Source: Variovorax sp. IB41
Lineage (GTDB): Bacteria; Pseudomonadota; Gammaproteobacteria; Burkholderiales; Burkholderiaceae_C
Reading direction: 5' to 3'
DNA length: 64,000 nucleotides
Assembly (NCBI RefSeq): GCF_016405905.1
Contig: NZ_JAEFCB010000001.1
Span: forward strand, 1-64,000
The position numbers and the translations under genes were made by a program. Position 1 is the stretch's first letter; each line of letters starts with the position of its first letter. This document shows, one piece after another, positions 24,120 through 32,455 of this stretch. The notes under the pieces were generated by a model. It did not search any database and was not told where the DNA came from. It saw only the letters and a program-made list of their open reading frames with translations.

Positions 24120-26192
24120 ATGGCGAGTTCTCCGCGATCCCTTCCAACGTACCGTGGCGGCGTGCGCGACCTGCTGGGCAATGCGGGCCGCTACAACGAC
24201 CTGCTGCTCGCGGGGCTGCTGGTGGTCATCGTCGCGCTGTTCGTGTTGCCGCTGCCCACGCCGCTGCTGGACCTGCTGATCGCAAGCAACCTGGCCATCA
24301 GCCTGGTGCTCTTGATCGTGGCGATGTACGTGCCGTCGGCGTTGTCGCTCTCGACGTTCCCCTCGCTGCTGCTGTTCACCACGCTGTTTCGCCTGGCGCT
24401 CAACATCGCCTCGACCAAGCTGATCCTGCTGCACGCCAACGCGGGCCACATCATCGACACCTTCGGCAAGCTGATCGTCGGCAACAACGTGGTGGTCGGC
24501 GGCGTGGTGTTCCTCATCATCGCGATCGTGCAGTTCATCGTCATCGCCAAGGGCTCCGAGCGCGTGGCCGAGGTGGCGGCGCGCTTCGCGCTCGATGCGA
24601 TGCCGGGCAAGCAGATGAGCATCGACGCCGACGTGCGCGCCGGCGTGCTGTCCTCCGCGCAGGCGCAAAAGCGCCGCCAGGTGCTGGAGCAGGAGTGCCA
24701 GCTGCACGGCGCGATGGACGGCGCGATGAAGTTCGTCAAGGGCGATGCCATCGCCAGCATCGTGATCGCGCTGGTCAACATCCTCGCGGGCATCGCCATC
24801 GGCACGCTGATGCACGAGATGACGCTGGGCGGCGCGCTGCAGCGCTACGCCATCCTCACCGTGGGCGACGGCATGGTGTCGCAGATCCCGTCGCTGCTGG
24901 TGTCGATTGCAGCGGGCATCGTCATCACCCGCGTGAGCACCGGCGACCGCCGCGACACGCAACTGGCCAACCAGATCAGCCAGCAGCTCATGGCGCATCC
25001 GCGCGCGCTGATCATCGCGGGCCTGGCGGTCGCGAGTTTTCTCATCGTGCCGGGCTTTCCGAAGTGGGTGTTCAGCCTCATTGCGGCCGTGCTGCTGGGC
25101 CTGGGCTTCACGATGCGCATGCTGCGCCAGAAGAGCCAGACGCCGGGCTGGATCTCGCACCGCGAAGGCATCGCCTCGGAGGAGACCGACAGCGACCACG
25201 CGATTGCCGCGCCGCTGGCGGTGCGGCTGTCGAGCGGGCTGCGCGGCGGTGTCGATCGCCACGCGCTCGACCAGCACCTGGCCACGGTGAAGACCGCGGT
25301 CGAGTCCGACCTCGGCCCGGTGTTCCCGCGCCTGCAACTGGCCTATGCGGACGGCATGGCCGAGCACGGCTACCAGGTGCTGGTGCGCGACGTCGCCGTG
25401 TCCGAAGGCACGCTCAGGCCGGGCTGGCGGATGCTCGATCCGGCCGAGGCCGCCGCGCCGCCGGCAGGCGCCGAAGTGGCCGAGCCCTTCGGCCCGTTCC
25501 CGCGCGTGGTGTGGGTGCCGGGCGAAGAGGCCGGCTTCAGGACATGGAACAACGAGGAGGTGGTCGGCCTGCACCTGCAGGATGCCGTGCGCCGCAACGT
25601 GCGCGACCTCATCGGCCTGCAGGAAGTGCAGCGCCTCTTGCATTCGGTGCAGCGCGATGCGCCCGAGCTCGCGGCCGAGGTGTCGCGCGTGGCCTCGGGC
25701 CAGCGCATCGCCGAGGTGCTGCGCCGGCTGCTGCAGGAGGGCATTCCGATCCGCAACCTGCACGCCATCTTCGAGTGCCTGGCCATCTGGGCGCCCAAAG
25801 AGCAGGACGCGATCGCGCTGACCGAGCTGGTGCGCATCGACCTCGGGCGCTACATCACCAGCCGCTACGTGGGCCCGAACCGGCAGCTCGAAGCGATCCT
25901 GTTCGAGTCCAGCCTGCTGGAGCGCGTGCAGAACGCCATCGAGCGTTCGCCGCGCGGCAACCTGCTGCTGCTGAGCCCGGCCGTCACGCAGGACATCCGC
26001 GAGCAAGTGCGCCGCATTCTCGGCACGGCCGCCACGCGCGTGGTGGCCATCGCCTCCTCGGACGTGCGCCGCTACATCAAGACGCTGATCGAGCCGGTGG
26101 CGCCGCTGCTGCCCGTGTTGTCCTACCAGGAAGTCGACGAAGACGTGGCCCTGCAGCCGGTGGGCTGGGTCACCAATCCGCAAGCCCATTGA
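24120..26192 (+). CDS. sctV: Type III secretion export gate protein SctV (YscV/HrcV/LcrD)
   Basis: 690 residues, the family length. Residues about 28-330 hold the eight membrane segments with the highly conserved FHIPEP-type region: LPLPTPLLDLLIASNLAISL, LSTFPSLLLFTTLFRLALNI and ARFALDAMPGKQMSIDADVR. The C-terminal half is the cytosolic domain that forms the nonameric ring for chaperone-effector docking (QEVQRLLHSVQRDAPELAAE). It is the first gene of the main plus-strand operon. The stop is followed after 42 bp by sctS. Confidence 0.95.
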   Translation: MASSPRSLPTYRGGVRDLLGNAGRYNDLLLAGLLVVIVALFVLPLPTPLLDLLIASNLAISLVLLIVAMYVPSALSLSTFPSLLLFTTLFRLALNIASTKLILLHANAGHIIDTFGKLIVGNNVVVGGVVFLIIAIVQFIVIAKGSERVAEVAARFALDAMPGKQMSIDADVRAGVLSSAQAQKRRQVLEQECQLHGAMDGAMKFVKGDAIASIVIALVNILAGIAIGTLMHEMTLGGALQRYAILTVGDGMVSQIPSLLVSIAAGIVITRVSTGDRRDTQLANQISQQLMAHPRALIIAGLAVASFLIVPGFPKWVFSLIAAVLLGLGFTMRMLRQKSQTPGWISHREGIASEETDSDHAIAAPLAVRLSSGLRGGVDRHALDQHLATVKTAVESDLGPVFPRLQLAYADGMAEHGYQVLVRDVAVSEGTLRPGWRMLDPAEAAAPPAGAEVAEPFGPFPRVVWVPGEEAGFRTWNNEEVVGLHLQDAVRRNVRDLIGLQEVQRLLHSVQRDAPELAAEVSRVASGQRIAEVLRRLLQEGIPIRNLHAIFECLAIWAPKEQDAIALTELVRIDLGRYITSRYVGPNRQLEAILFESSLLERVQNAIERSPRGNLLLLSPAVTQDIREQVRRILGTAATRVVAIASSDVRRYIKTLIEPVAPLLPVLSYQEVDEDVALQPVGWVTNPQAH

Positions 26193-26234
26193 TGAACATC
26201 TCCTTGTCCCCCGGGGCGCACCACACGAGAAGCC

Positions 26235-26501
26235 ATGACACCGCAGAACATCCTGGACATCACCCGCGAAGGCCTGCTGCTGGTGCTGTGGATCTCGTTG
26301 CCCGTGGTGGTGGTGGCCACGCTCACCGCGCTCGTCGTGGCGGTGCTGCAGGCGGTGACGCAGGTGCAGGACCAGAGCATCGGCCAGTCGATCCGCCTCA
26401 TCGCCGTGATGGTGGCGATCATCGCCACGGCGGGCTGGCTCGGGCGCGACGTGATGCGCTTTGCCGAGCGCGCGTTCCAGGCACTGAGTTCGCTGCCGTG
26501 A
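26235..26501 (+). CDS. sctS: Type III secretion export apparatus protein SctS (YscS/HrcS)
   Basis: 88 residues, standard. Two hydrophobic hairpin helices with the family sequence LLLVLWISLPVVVVATLTAL, then VLQAVTQVQDQSIGQSIRLI, close to FliQ/HrcS. It packs around SctR and SctT in the export gate. Its stop TGA overlaps the GTG start of sctC by 4 bases (GTGA), so sctC is translationally coupled. Confidence 0.93.
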   Translation: MTPQNILDITREGLLLVLWISLPVVVVATLTALVVAVLQAVTQVQDQSIGQSIRLIAVMVAIIATAGWLGRDVMRFAERAFQALSSLP

Positions 26502-28255
26502 TCGCCGCGCACCTGAACCTCTTTCGGCAACGGGTCTTCCTGCTGTTCGGCTTCGCCGCGCTGATGCTGCTGGCCGCGCACCAGCAAAGCCAGGCGGCCG
26601 AGCTGCGCTGGAACAGCCGGCCGTTCCAGATCGTCGCCAACGAGAAGCCCTTGCCCGACTTCCTGCGCGAGCTGGCCTCGTCGCAGAACGTCACGGCGGT
26701 GATCGACCCCAAGGTGGCCGGCGTCATCAGCGGCAAGTTCGCGGGGCCGGCGCTGGGCATTCTCAACAGCGTGTGCTCGGTCAACGGCCTCACCTGGTAT
26801 TTCGATGGCGCCTTTCTCTTCGTCGACCTGGCCGCCGACGCGAAGAGCGAGGTGCTGCCCATCGCCGCGGAAAACGCGAGCCGCATCGCCGAGACGCTGG
26901 TGCGGCTGCACATCTCCGACGAGCGCTATCCGCTGAGCATCAGCGAGCGCGACGCCAGCGTCTACGTGACCGGGCCGCGCCGCTACGTGGAAATGGTGCG
27001 CCAGGCCGTCAAGCTGGCCGACCAGAAGACCGCCATGGCCGAGGGCGCGGAGATCCGGCTCTTCCCGCTCAAGTACGCCTGGGCCTCGGACTTCAAGATC
27101 AACCGCTCGGGCAAGGAGACCGTGATTCCCGGCGTGGCCAACGTGCTGCGCAGCCTCTACGGCCGCAGCAGCAATGCCTCCGGCGGCAGCGGCGGCCGCG
27201 CGCCGAGCGCGCCGTTCTCGGTCGGCGCCAACCGGCAGATCAAGCTGCGCAGCGGCGAGACCATCACCGCGCCCAAGATCGAGATGGCCGGCATGACGCC
27301 GAATGCGGAAACCGGCGGCGGCATCGCGGGCCCGTCCATCGGCAACGAGCTGCCGCAGTTCCAGGCCGACACCCGCATGAACGCGGTGCTGGTGCGCGAC
27401 ATGCCCGAGCGCATGGCGCAGTACACCCGCCTGATCGAGGCGATGGACGTGAAGCCGCGCCTGGTCGAGATCGAGGTCACGATCATGGACATCAGCTCCG
27501 ACACGCTCAGCAGCCTGGGCATCGACTGGCGGCTGCACGGGCGGCACGGCGACTTCCAGACCGGCCGCGGCGACCGCGGGCCGCTCACCTGGGACGGCAG
27601 CAGCAGCGAGGCCGGGCAGATCGGCGGCCTCACCGCGGCGGGCCTTGCGACCACGCCGCTGGGCGCAATGTTCACCGCCGCCATCGGCAACAGCGCGCGC
27701 AACTACCTGCTGGCCCGCGTCACCGCGCTGGCCACCAGCGGCAACGCCAATTTCGTCGCGCGCCCGAAAGTCATGACGCTGGACAACACCGAGGCCGTTC
27801 TGGAGAACCTGAGCGAGTTCTACGTGCGCGTGGACGGCTTCCAGGATGCGGGCCTTTTCAGCGTGACCGCCGGCACCGCCGTGCGCGTGACGCCGCTGGT
27901 GATCGACGAGAAGGGCGTCCGCTCCGTGATGATGTCCATCGACATCGTCGATGGCGACCTGAGTGCCCAGTCGGTGGACAAGATACCGATCGTGCGGCGC
28001 CGCACCGTCAACACGCAGGCGCTGGTGGACGAGGGCGCGAGCCTCCTGATCGCCGGCTACTCCTCGGAGGAGCGGAGCGCCGCCACCACGGGCGTTCCGG
28101 TGCTCAAGGACCTTCCCGGCGTCGGCAATCTCTTCAAGTACAACGACAAGAAGCAGATCAACATGGAGCGCTTCTACCTGTTGACGCCGCGCCTCGTGCT
28201 GCCCGGCTCGACGGCGAACGTGCCGCAGCTGCCGTTGCCGGAAGTGGGAGGCTGA
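26498..28255 (+). CDS. sctC: Type III secretion outer-membrane secretin SctC (YscC/HrcC)
   Basis: 585 residues from GTG 26498, which overlaps the sctS stop. A signal peptide (QRVFLLFGFAALMLLAAHQQ) ends near SQA, about residue 34. N0/N1 domains follow (PLPDFLRELASSQNVTAVID; ASVYVTGPRRYVEMVRQAVK). The secretin core contains ARPKVMTLDNTEAVLENLSE and, near the C-terminus, VPVLKDLPGVGNLFKYNDKK, the conserved secretin end. It forms the outer-membrane ring. No pilotin gene is recognised nearby. The gene starts inside sctS and ends 2 bp before sctD. Confidence 0.93.
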   Translation: MIAAHLNLFRQRVFLLFGFAALMLLAAHQQSQAAELRWNSRPFQIVANEKPLPDFLRELASSQNVTAVIDPKVAGVISGKFAGPALGILNSVCSVNGLTWYFDGAFLFVDLAADAKSEVLPIAAENASRIAETLVRLHISDERYPLSISERDASVYVTGPRRYVEMVRQAVKLADQKTAMAEGAEIRLFPLKYAWASDFKINRSGKETVIPGVANVLRSLYGRSSNASGGSGGRAPSAPFSVGANRQIKLRSGETITAPKIEMAGMTPNAETGGGIAGPSIGNELPQFQADTRMNAVLVRDMPERMAQYTRLIEAMDVKPRLVEIEVTIMDISSDTLSSLGIDWRLHGRHGDFQTGRGDRGPLTWDGSSSEAGQIGGLTAAGLATTPLGAMFTAAIGNSARNYLLARVTALATSGNANFVARPKVMTLDNTEAVLENLSEFYVRVDGFQDAGLFSVTAGTAVRVTPLVIDEKGVRSVMMSIDIVDGDLSAQSVDKIPIVRRRTVNTQALVDEGASLLIAGYSSEERSAATTGVPVLKDLPGVGNLFKYNDKKQINMERFYLLTPRLVLPGSTANVPQLPLPEVGG

Positions 28256-28257
28256 AC

Positions 28258-29454
28258 GTGCAGGACCGCGACATCGCCTTCGACGACCACGGCGCCAGCG
28301 AGATCGACAGCGACGTGGAAGCGGGCGCGCCGCACACCGAGCCGGCCCTGGGCGCGGCCTGGTGCCTGCGCTTTCTCAGCGGCGCTGTGAAAGGCCGCAC
28401 CATCGCGCTCAAGCCCGGCCTCAACGTGCTGGGTTCGGGTGGCGAATGCGAGGTGATGCTGCCCGGCGGGGATGTGTTGCCGCGCCACCTGGCGTTCACC
28501 GTCGGCGAGCTGGTGGTGTCGATGCAGCGCCTGGGCACGGCTTCGGCGCGGCTGAACGGCCAGGAGATGCAGCAGCCGCGAAAGAGCGTGGTGGCGGGCG
28601 ACGTCGTGAGCCTGGGCCAGATCGACTTCCAGCTCGACCGCAGCTATCCAGTGCACGCGAGGGAGGACCGCATGTTCGCCCCGGCGCAAGGCATGCCGTC
28701 CGATGGCGGTGCGCAGGCGCGTGAGCCCGCCGGGTCGTCGCGGCGGCTGGGCTACTGGGTGGGCGGCGTGATCGCCTTGCTGGCCGTGGTCGGGCTGGCC
28801 GCCGTGTCGCTCGGCGACGCGGGCTCGGGCACGCGCGGCGGCGCCAGCGTGAACCTGGCCGAAGTGGAAAAGGCGCTCGTGCCTTTTCCCGAAGTGGAAG
28901 TGGTGGCCGCGCAGGGCGGGCTCTTCGGCGTGAAGGGGTATGTGGAATCGAAGCAGCGGCGCGAAACCCTGCAGCGGGCCATGGAGCCCTTTGGCGGCAA
29001 GGTCAGCGTCAATGTGCATTCGGCCGAAGACATGGTCGAGCAGGCGCGCCGCTACGTGGCCGACCCCGGCGTGGCCGTCACTTACACGGGGCAGGGCCGG
29101 CTGGTGCTCACGGGCACGGTCGAAGACGCGGCCGTGCGCCAGAAGATCCGCCGGCTGAGCGAAGACCTGCATCCCTCGGTGCTGGTCTCCGACAAGGTGC
29201 AGTACCGCGAGAAGCCGGTTGCCGACAACAAGGACGCCGACATGCGCGCGCAATGGGACGGCTGGCAGAGCCTGCTGCCCGCGCGCATGGTGAGCATCAC
29301 CGAAGACGGCAACGGCCTGCGCCACATCCAGCTCGCGAACGGCAACCGCTACTACGAGGGCTCGGTGCTGCGCTCGGGCGCCGAACTCAAGCGCATCGAT
29401 GCCGACGGGCTGGTCCTGAGCGGCGGCGTGCCCGACAACAAACGCGCGAGGTGA
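28258..29454 (+). CDS. sctD: Type III secretion inner-membrane ring protein SctD (YscD family)
   Basis: 398 residues from GTG 28258, with GGGAGG 7 bp upstream. The N-terminal cytoplasmic FHA-like domain spans about 33-128 (IALKPGLNVLGSGGECEVML, then VVSLGQIDFQLDR). One membrane helix lies at about 164-186 (LGYWVGGVIALLAVVGLAAV). The periplasmic part holds BON-like ring-building modules (KRRETLQRAMEPFGGKVSVN-like stretch at about 235-255; VLTGTVEDAAVRQKIRRL). SctD forms the outer of the two inner-membrane rings, around SctJ. Sequence divergence is high in this family; identification rests on topology and position. Confidence 0.85.
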   Translation: MQDRDIAFDDHGASEIDSDVEAGAPHTEPALGAAWCLRFLSGAVKGRTIALKPGLNVLGSGGECEVMLPGGDVLPRHLAFTVGELVVSMQRLGTASARLNGQEMQQPRKSVVAGDVVSLGQIDFQLDRSYPVHAREDRMFAPAQGMPSDGGAQAREPAGSSRRLGYWVGGVIALLAVVGLAAVSLGDAGSGTRGGASVNLAEVEKALVPFPEVEVVAAQGGLFGVKGYVESKQRRETLQRAMEPFGGKVSVNVHSAEDMVEQARRYVADPGVAVTYTGQGRLVLTGTVEDAAVRQKIRRLSEDLHPSVLVSDKVQYREKPVADNKDADMRAQWDGWQSLLPARMVSITEDGNGLRHIQLANGNRYYEGSVLRSGAELKRIDADGLVLSGGVPDNKRAR

Positions 29455-29602
29455 CGGCATGGCACAGCACAGGCACCGTCGCCGCGCGCACCCCGGATTT
29501 CATGCGGCAACGCGTTCGCGCTGCTGCGTGGAATGGCTTCGTCCCGCCGGGACGGGGCGCTTTGAAACCTCGTGAATCTTTCAACTTGACCAGGAGATAC
29601 CT

Positions 29603-29809
29603 ATGGCAGGCGCAGTCGACAGCTCTATCCAGCAGATGAACCAGGCCGCGGCGGACAACGCCCGGCTGATGTCGGCCAGCATGGCCGCTTCCACCAGCAT
29701 CCAGGGCGCGGCCTCCACCGCGCACACGGTCAACGGTGCAAGCGCCGCGGGCGGCGAGGTGGCCAAGTCCACCGGCAACGACATCCGCCAATCGGCCAAG
29801 TCCTCGTAA
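29603..29809 (+). CDS. Small secreted-type protein, candidate needle/pilus filament subunit (SctF-like)
   Basis: 68 residues, preceded by AGGAGAT 6 bp before the ATG. It is rich in Ala, Ser, Thr, Asn and Gln, with no Cys, Trp or membrane segment (MAGAVDSSIQQMNQAAADNA at the start, IRQSAKSS at the end). The size, composition and likely helical nature fit type III needle or Hrp pilus subunits. I cannot see the YscF/PrgI signature, so the call is by position (between sctD and sctI), size, and the strong terminator 7 bp downstream. That terminator would allow excess production, as a filament subunit needs. It could also be a small chaperone or secreted regulator. The 29455-29602 gap upstream has no supported gene. 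Confidence 0.55.
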   Translation: MAGAVDSSIQQMNQAAADNARLMSASMAASTSIQGAASTAHTVNGASAAGGEVAKSTGNDIRQSAKSS

Positions 29810-29816
29810 GCCAGGT

Positions 29817-29852
29817 CCGCGCGTTGCCATGCGGCGGCGCGCGGCCTTTTTT
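29817..29852 (+). terminator. Strong intrinsic terminator/attenuator inside the type III operon
   Basis: CCGCGCGTTGCC (29817-29828) pairs over 12 positions (two G-U pairs) with GGCGGCGCGCGG (29833-29844) around an ATGC loop, followed by CC and six T (29847-29852). It lies directly behind the candidate filament gene and before sctI, so most transcripts should end here and only part should continue into sctI-U. Confidence 0.8.
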
Positions 29853-29859
29853 CCCCTGG

Positions 29860-29869
29860 AAGGAGGTGA
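29860..29869 (+). promoter_or_regulatory. Full-length Shine-Dalgarno sequence of sctI
   Basis: AAGGAGGTGA, a complete match to the anti-Shine-Dalgarno end of 16S rRNA, lies 3 bp before ATG 29873. It is far stronger than the sites of neighbouring genes. It may compensate for reduced read-through past the terminator just upstream. Confidence 0.75.
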
Positions 29870-29872
29870 ACC

Positions 29873-30292
29873 ATGACCGATCCCACCGCGCTGGCCGCAG
29901 CGGGCGCGCCGCCGGCCGAGGTGTCCGGGCCCGCCGCGCAGCAGCAGGCCACCACCACCACCGCCGCTCGCTTCGATCCGGGCGAGACCCGGATGTTCGC
30001 CAACATGATGCAGGGCGTGCAGGCGCCGCCTTCTTCGGTGGCCGCGCCCAGTGCGCTCGGCGATGCCGCCAAGGCGCTCGCGGCGCAGTTCTCGGGCAAC
30101 GTGCGCTCCTACGAGGAAATGCGCCACAGCATGCTCGAGTCGATCGACATGTCCGACCCCATCAAGACCATGTTCGCGATGACCGACCACTCGATGGAAG
30201 CCCACATGATGTTCGCGAAGATGCACATCTCCACGGGCCTGGCGAGCGCCGCCACCAGCCTGTTCGGCACGCTGCTGAAAAACCAGCAATGA
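29873..30292 (+). CDS. sctI: Type III secretion inner rod protein SctI (YscI/HrpB2-like)
   Basis: 139 residues. The N-terminal third is Ala/Pro/Thr-rich and probably disordered. The C-terminal half is helical and ends with MHISTGLASAATSLFGTLLK-NQQ. This matches the conserved C-terminal pattern of YscI/HrpB2 inner rod proteins, where a short amphipathic helix with a SLFGTLLKNQ-like end packs on the export gate. The position directly before sctJ is the one seen in Yersinia, Hrp2 and other systems. SctI links the SctRST gate to the filament base. Confidence 0.83.
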   Translation: MTDPTALAAAGAPPAEVSGPAAQQQATTTTAARFDPGETRMFANMMQGVQAPPSSVAAPSALGDAAKALAAQFSGNVRSYEEMRHSMLESIDMSDPIKTMFAMTDHSMEAHMMFAKMHISTGLASAATSLFGTLLKNQQ

Positions 30293-30299
30293 GGATGCC

Positions 30300-31130
30300 G
30301 TGAACCCTTTCTCGCGCTCCCTTTCCCTCATTCCGCGCCACAGCCACTGGCTCGCGGCGCTGGCCTTGCTGCTCGCGCTGGGCGGCTGCAAGGTCGGCCT
30401 CTATTCCAACCTCAACGAGCAGGAGGCCAACGAGATCGTCGCCGCGCTGTCCACCGAAGGCATCGACGCGGCCAAGAGCCGCGTGGAAGGCAACAACTGG
30501 CAGGTCGAGGTGGACGAGAGCCGCATGGGCGTGGCGCTGGACGTGCTGCGCGCCCAGGGCCTGCCCAACGAGCGCTTCGCCACCATGGGCGAGGTGTTCC
30601 AGAAGCAGGGCCTGGTGTCCACGCCCTCCGAGGAGCGCATGCGCTACATCTACGCCATCTCGCAGGAGCTGTCGCAGACGCTGCGGCATGTCGACGGCGT
30701 GGTGTCCGCGCGCGTGCACGTGGTGATTCCGGCCAACGACCCGTTGAGCGAGAAGATCCGGCCGTCGTCGGCGGCGGTGTTCATCAAGCACCGGCCCGAC
30801 GTGGACATCCGTCTCCTGGCACCCGCCGTCAAGGACATGGTGGCGCACAGCATCGAGGGGCTCACGCACGACCAGGTGTCGCTGTCGCTGTTCGAGGCGC
30901 GCAGGCCGGCGGTTGCCGCGGCCGGTGTGCGCGGTGCAGGCGGTGCAGGTGGCGCGAGCGATGCACGCGGCCAGCCGATGGTGCTGGGCCTGTTCTCGGC
31001 CTCGACCGCGATGGTGCTGCTGGGCCTGCTCCTGCTGGCCGCCGTCTGCCTGATGGTGCTGCCTTCGCTGCTGCGGAAGGAAGGCCTTGACTGGCGCAGC
31101 TGGACGCGCCGCCAGGTGTTCAGGCGCTGA
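30300..31130 (+). CDS. sctJ: Type III secretion inner-membrane ring lipoprotein SctJ (YscJ/HrcJ)
   Basis: 276 residues from GTG 30300, with GAGGAT upstream. A lipoprotein signal with lipobox LGGC puts the lipidated Cys at about residue 30. The body matches YscJ/HrcJ: LYSNLNEQEANEIVAALSTE, LPNERFATMGEVFQKQGLVS, and TLRHVDGVVSARVHVVIPAN. A C-terminal membrane helix (TAMVLLGLLLLAAVCLMVLP) and a short basic cytoplasmic tail follow. It assembles the inner MS-like ring with SctD. A Gly/Ala linker precedes the helix. Confidence 0.95.
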   Translation: MNPFSRSLSLIPRHSHWLAALALLLALGGCKVGLYSNLNEQEANEIVAALSTEGIDAAKSRVEGNNWQVEVDESRMGVALDVLRAQGLPNERFATMGEVFQKQGLVSTPSEERMRYIYAISQELSQTLRHVDGVVSARVHVVIPANDPLSEKIRPSSAAVFIKHRPDVDIRLLAPAVKDMVAHSIEGLTHDQVSLSLFEARRPAVAAAGVRGAGGAGGASDARGQPMVLGLFSASTAMVLLGLLLLAAVCLMVLPSLLRKEGLDWRSWTRRQVFRR

Positions 31131-31136
31131 CCCGCC

Positions 31137-31835
31137 ATGCATCCACCGGCCATCGCCCCCGACATGCCGCAGGCCGCGCCCGGCCCGATGGACCTCGTGC
31201 GCCTGGTCATGCGCTTCAACCTGCACCCCGAGACCGACCTGCACCCCAGCTGGCTGCCCGCCAACTGGCCGGCCCGCCATCGCTCGCCCGCGCGGCTGGG
31301 GGAGGCCGGGCGGGCGGTGCTCGCCAACCAGCTGCGGCGCGGGCAGATGCCGGTGAGCGGCACCGGCGACTACAACTTCGACGCCCGCCTCAAGCGCGTG
31401 GCGCTGCTCGATGCCGCGGCGCTGCGCCGGCTCGCCGCCTACGTGGGCTTTTGCGTGCACCTGCCGCTCTTCAGGCTGCGCGGCGGTGCCGGCGTGCAGA
31501 TCCGCCGGCAGGCGCGCCGCTTCGACGCCGACGCGGTCGACTTCGTGCTGGACCGCGTGCCGCAACTGACCGAGCTGCACATGGACAGCGCCGTGCTGCA
31601 GCAGCGGCCCATGGCCACCGGCCGCGTGGTGGTCGATCGCGGCCACCGCCTGCTGCTGGGGGCCGCCGCCGCCGAGGGCGACGCCGTGCTGCAGCGCCTT
31701 CGGCACAAGCTGCCGCGGCGCATCTCGAATCTCGGCGTGCCGCAACTGCAGCCGCGCCAGGCCCAGCAACTCAACGAGCTGATGCTCTCGTGCATCGTTC
31801 CCGAAAGACTGCCCCAATGGGATTGGCTTTTCTGA
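31137..31835 (+). CDS. sctK: Type III secretion sorting platform protein SctK (YscK/HrpB4-like)
   Basis: 232 residues. The family is poorly conserved; what can be seen is an N-terminal part with [20 protein letters not shown] and LPANW-like Trp-Pro pairs, and a helical second half ([20 protein letters not shown]). This agrees with YscK/HrpB4 proteins, which link the SctQ pods to SctD. Its place between sctJ and sctL is the canonical one. The last 19 bases overlap the start of sctL, which is evidence for coupled translation. Confidence 0.78.
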   Translation: MHPPAIAPDMPQAAPGPMDLVRLVMRFNLHPETDLHPSWLPANWPARHRSPARLGEAGRAVLANQLRRGQMPVSGTGDYNFDARLKRVALLDAAALRRLAAYVGFCVHLPLFRLRGGAGVQIRRQARRFDADAVDFVLDRVPQLTELHMDSAVLQQRPMATGRVVVDRGHRLLLGAAAAEGDAVLQRLRHKLPRRISNLGVPQLQPRQAQQLNELMLSCIVPERLPQWDWLF

Positions 31836-32455
31836 TCACCACCGAGAACCTGCAGCTCCTGAGCGAGCGCAAGGTGCTCAAGGAAAACGAATACGCGGCG
31901 CTGCTCGATGCATCGGCCGTGGTCGAGACCGCGCGGCGCGAGGCGCGCCGCATCGTGCAGCAGTCCACGCAGGACGCCGAGGCCAGCCGCGCGCAGGGCT
32001 ACGAAGAGGGCCTGCAGCGCGCCAAGGCCGAATACGCCACCCAGTTGGTGACCGACACCATGGCCGCCGAGCGGCAACTGCACGCCTTGCGCGCTTCCAT
32101 GGCGCAGATCGTCGTCAAGGCCGTGGGCCAGTTCATCGCCGATGCGGACCCGGCCGCGCTCCTGGCGGCCGCGCTGCTGCGCGTGGACACGCTGATCCGC
32201 AACGAGCCCTTCATCACCGTGCGCGTGGCGCCGGCGCAGGAGGCCACCCTGCGCGAGGTGCTGGCGCGGCTGCGCGACGAAGCCAACTGGACCATGACCG
32301 TCGGCCTCGTGGCCGATGCGGCGCTGCCCGCCGGCGCCTGCGTGGTGCAGACGGCGTCCGGCGTGCTGGAGATCGGCGTCGATGCGCAGATGGAGGCCTT
32401 TCGCCGCGCGGTGGAGCGCAGCGGCATTGCCGACGCGCCGGGAGGCGGCCGGTGA
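31817..32455 (+). CDS. sctL: Type III secretion ATPase-linked stator protein SctL (YscL/HrpB5-like)
   Basis: 212 residues from ATG 31817. The N-terminal segment ends in a long charged helix ([20 protein letters not shown], then [18 protein letters not shown]), the FliH/YscL coiled coil. A globular C-terminal part follows ([40 protein letters not shown]), matching the HrpE/YscL/FliH domain, where the ETASG-like stretch is conserved (here QTASG). SctL forms spokes between SctN and SctQ. It starts within sctK, and its stop overlaps the sctN GTG start. Confidence 0.9.
   Translation: MGLAFLITTENLQLLSERKVLKENEYAALLDASAVVETARREARRIVQQSTQDAEASRAQGYEEGLQRAKAEYATQLVTDTMAAERQLHALRASMAQIVVKAVGQFIADADPAALLAAALLRVDTLIRNEPFITVRVAPAQEATLREVLARLRDEANWTMTVGLVADAALPAGACVVQTASGVLEIGVDAQMEAFRRAVERSGIADAPGGGR

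Noticed and set aside
23999..28255. One open frame of 1418 codons reading through sctV, sctS and sctC
   Set aside because: Only its last part is the sctC gene. The earlier part is a shifted reading of sctV and sctS, which have clear family sequences in their own frames.
29515..29542. PIP-box-like TTCGC...TTCGT upstream of the candidate filament gene
   Set aside because: The spacer is 18 bp, not 15, and no other promoter in the cluster has a PIP box.
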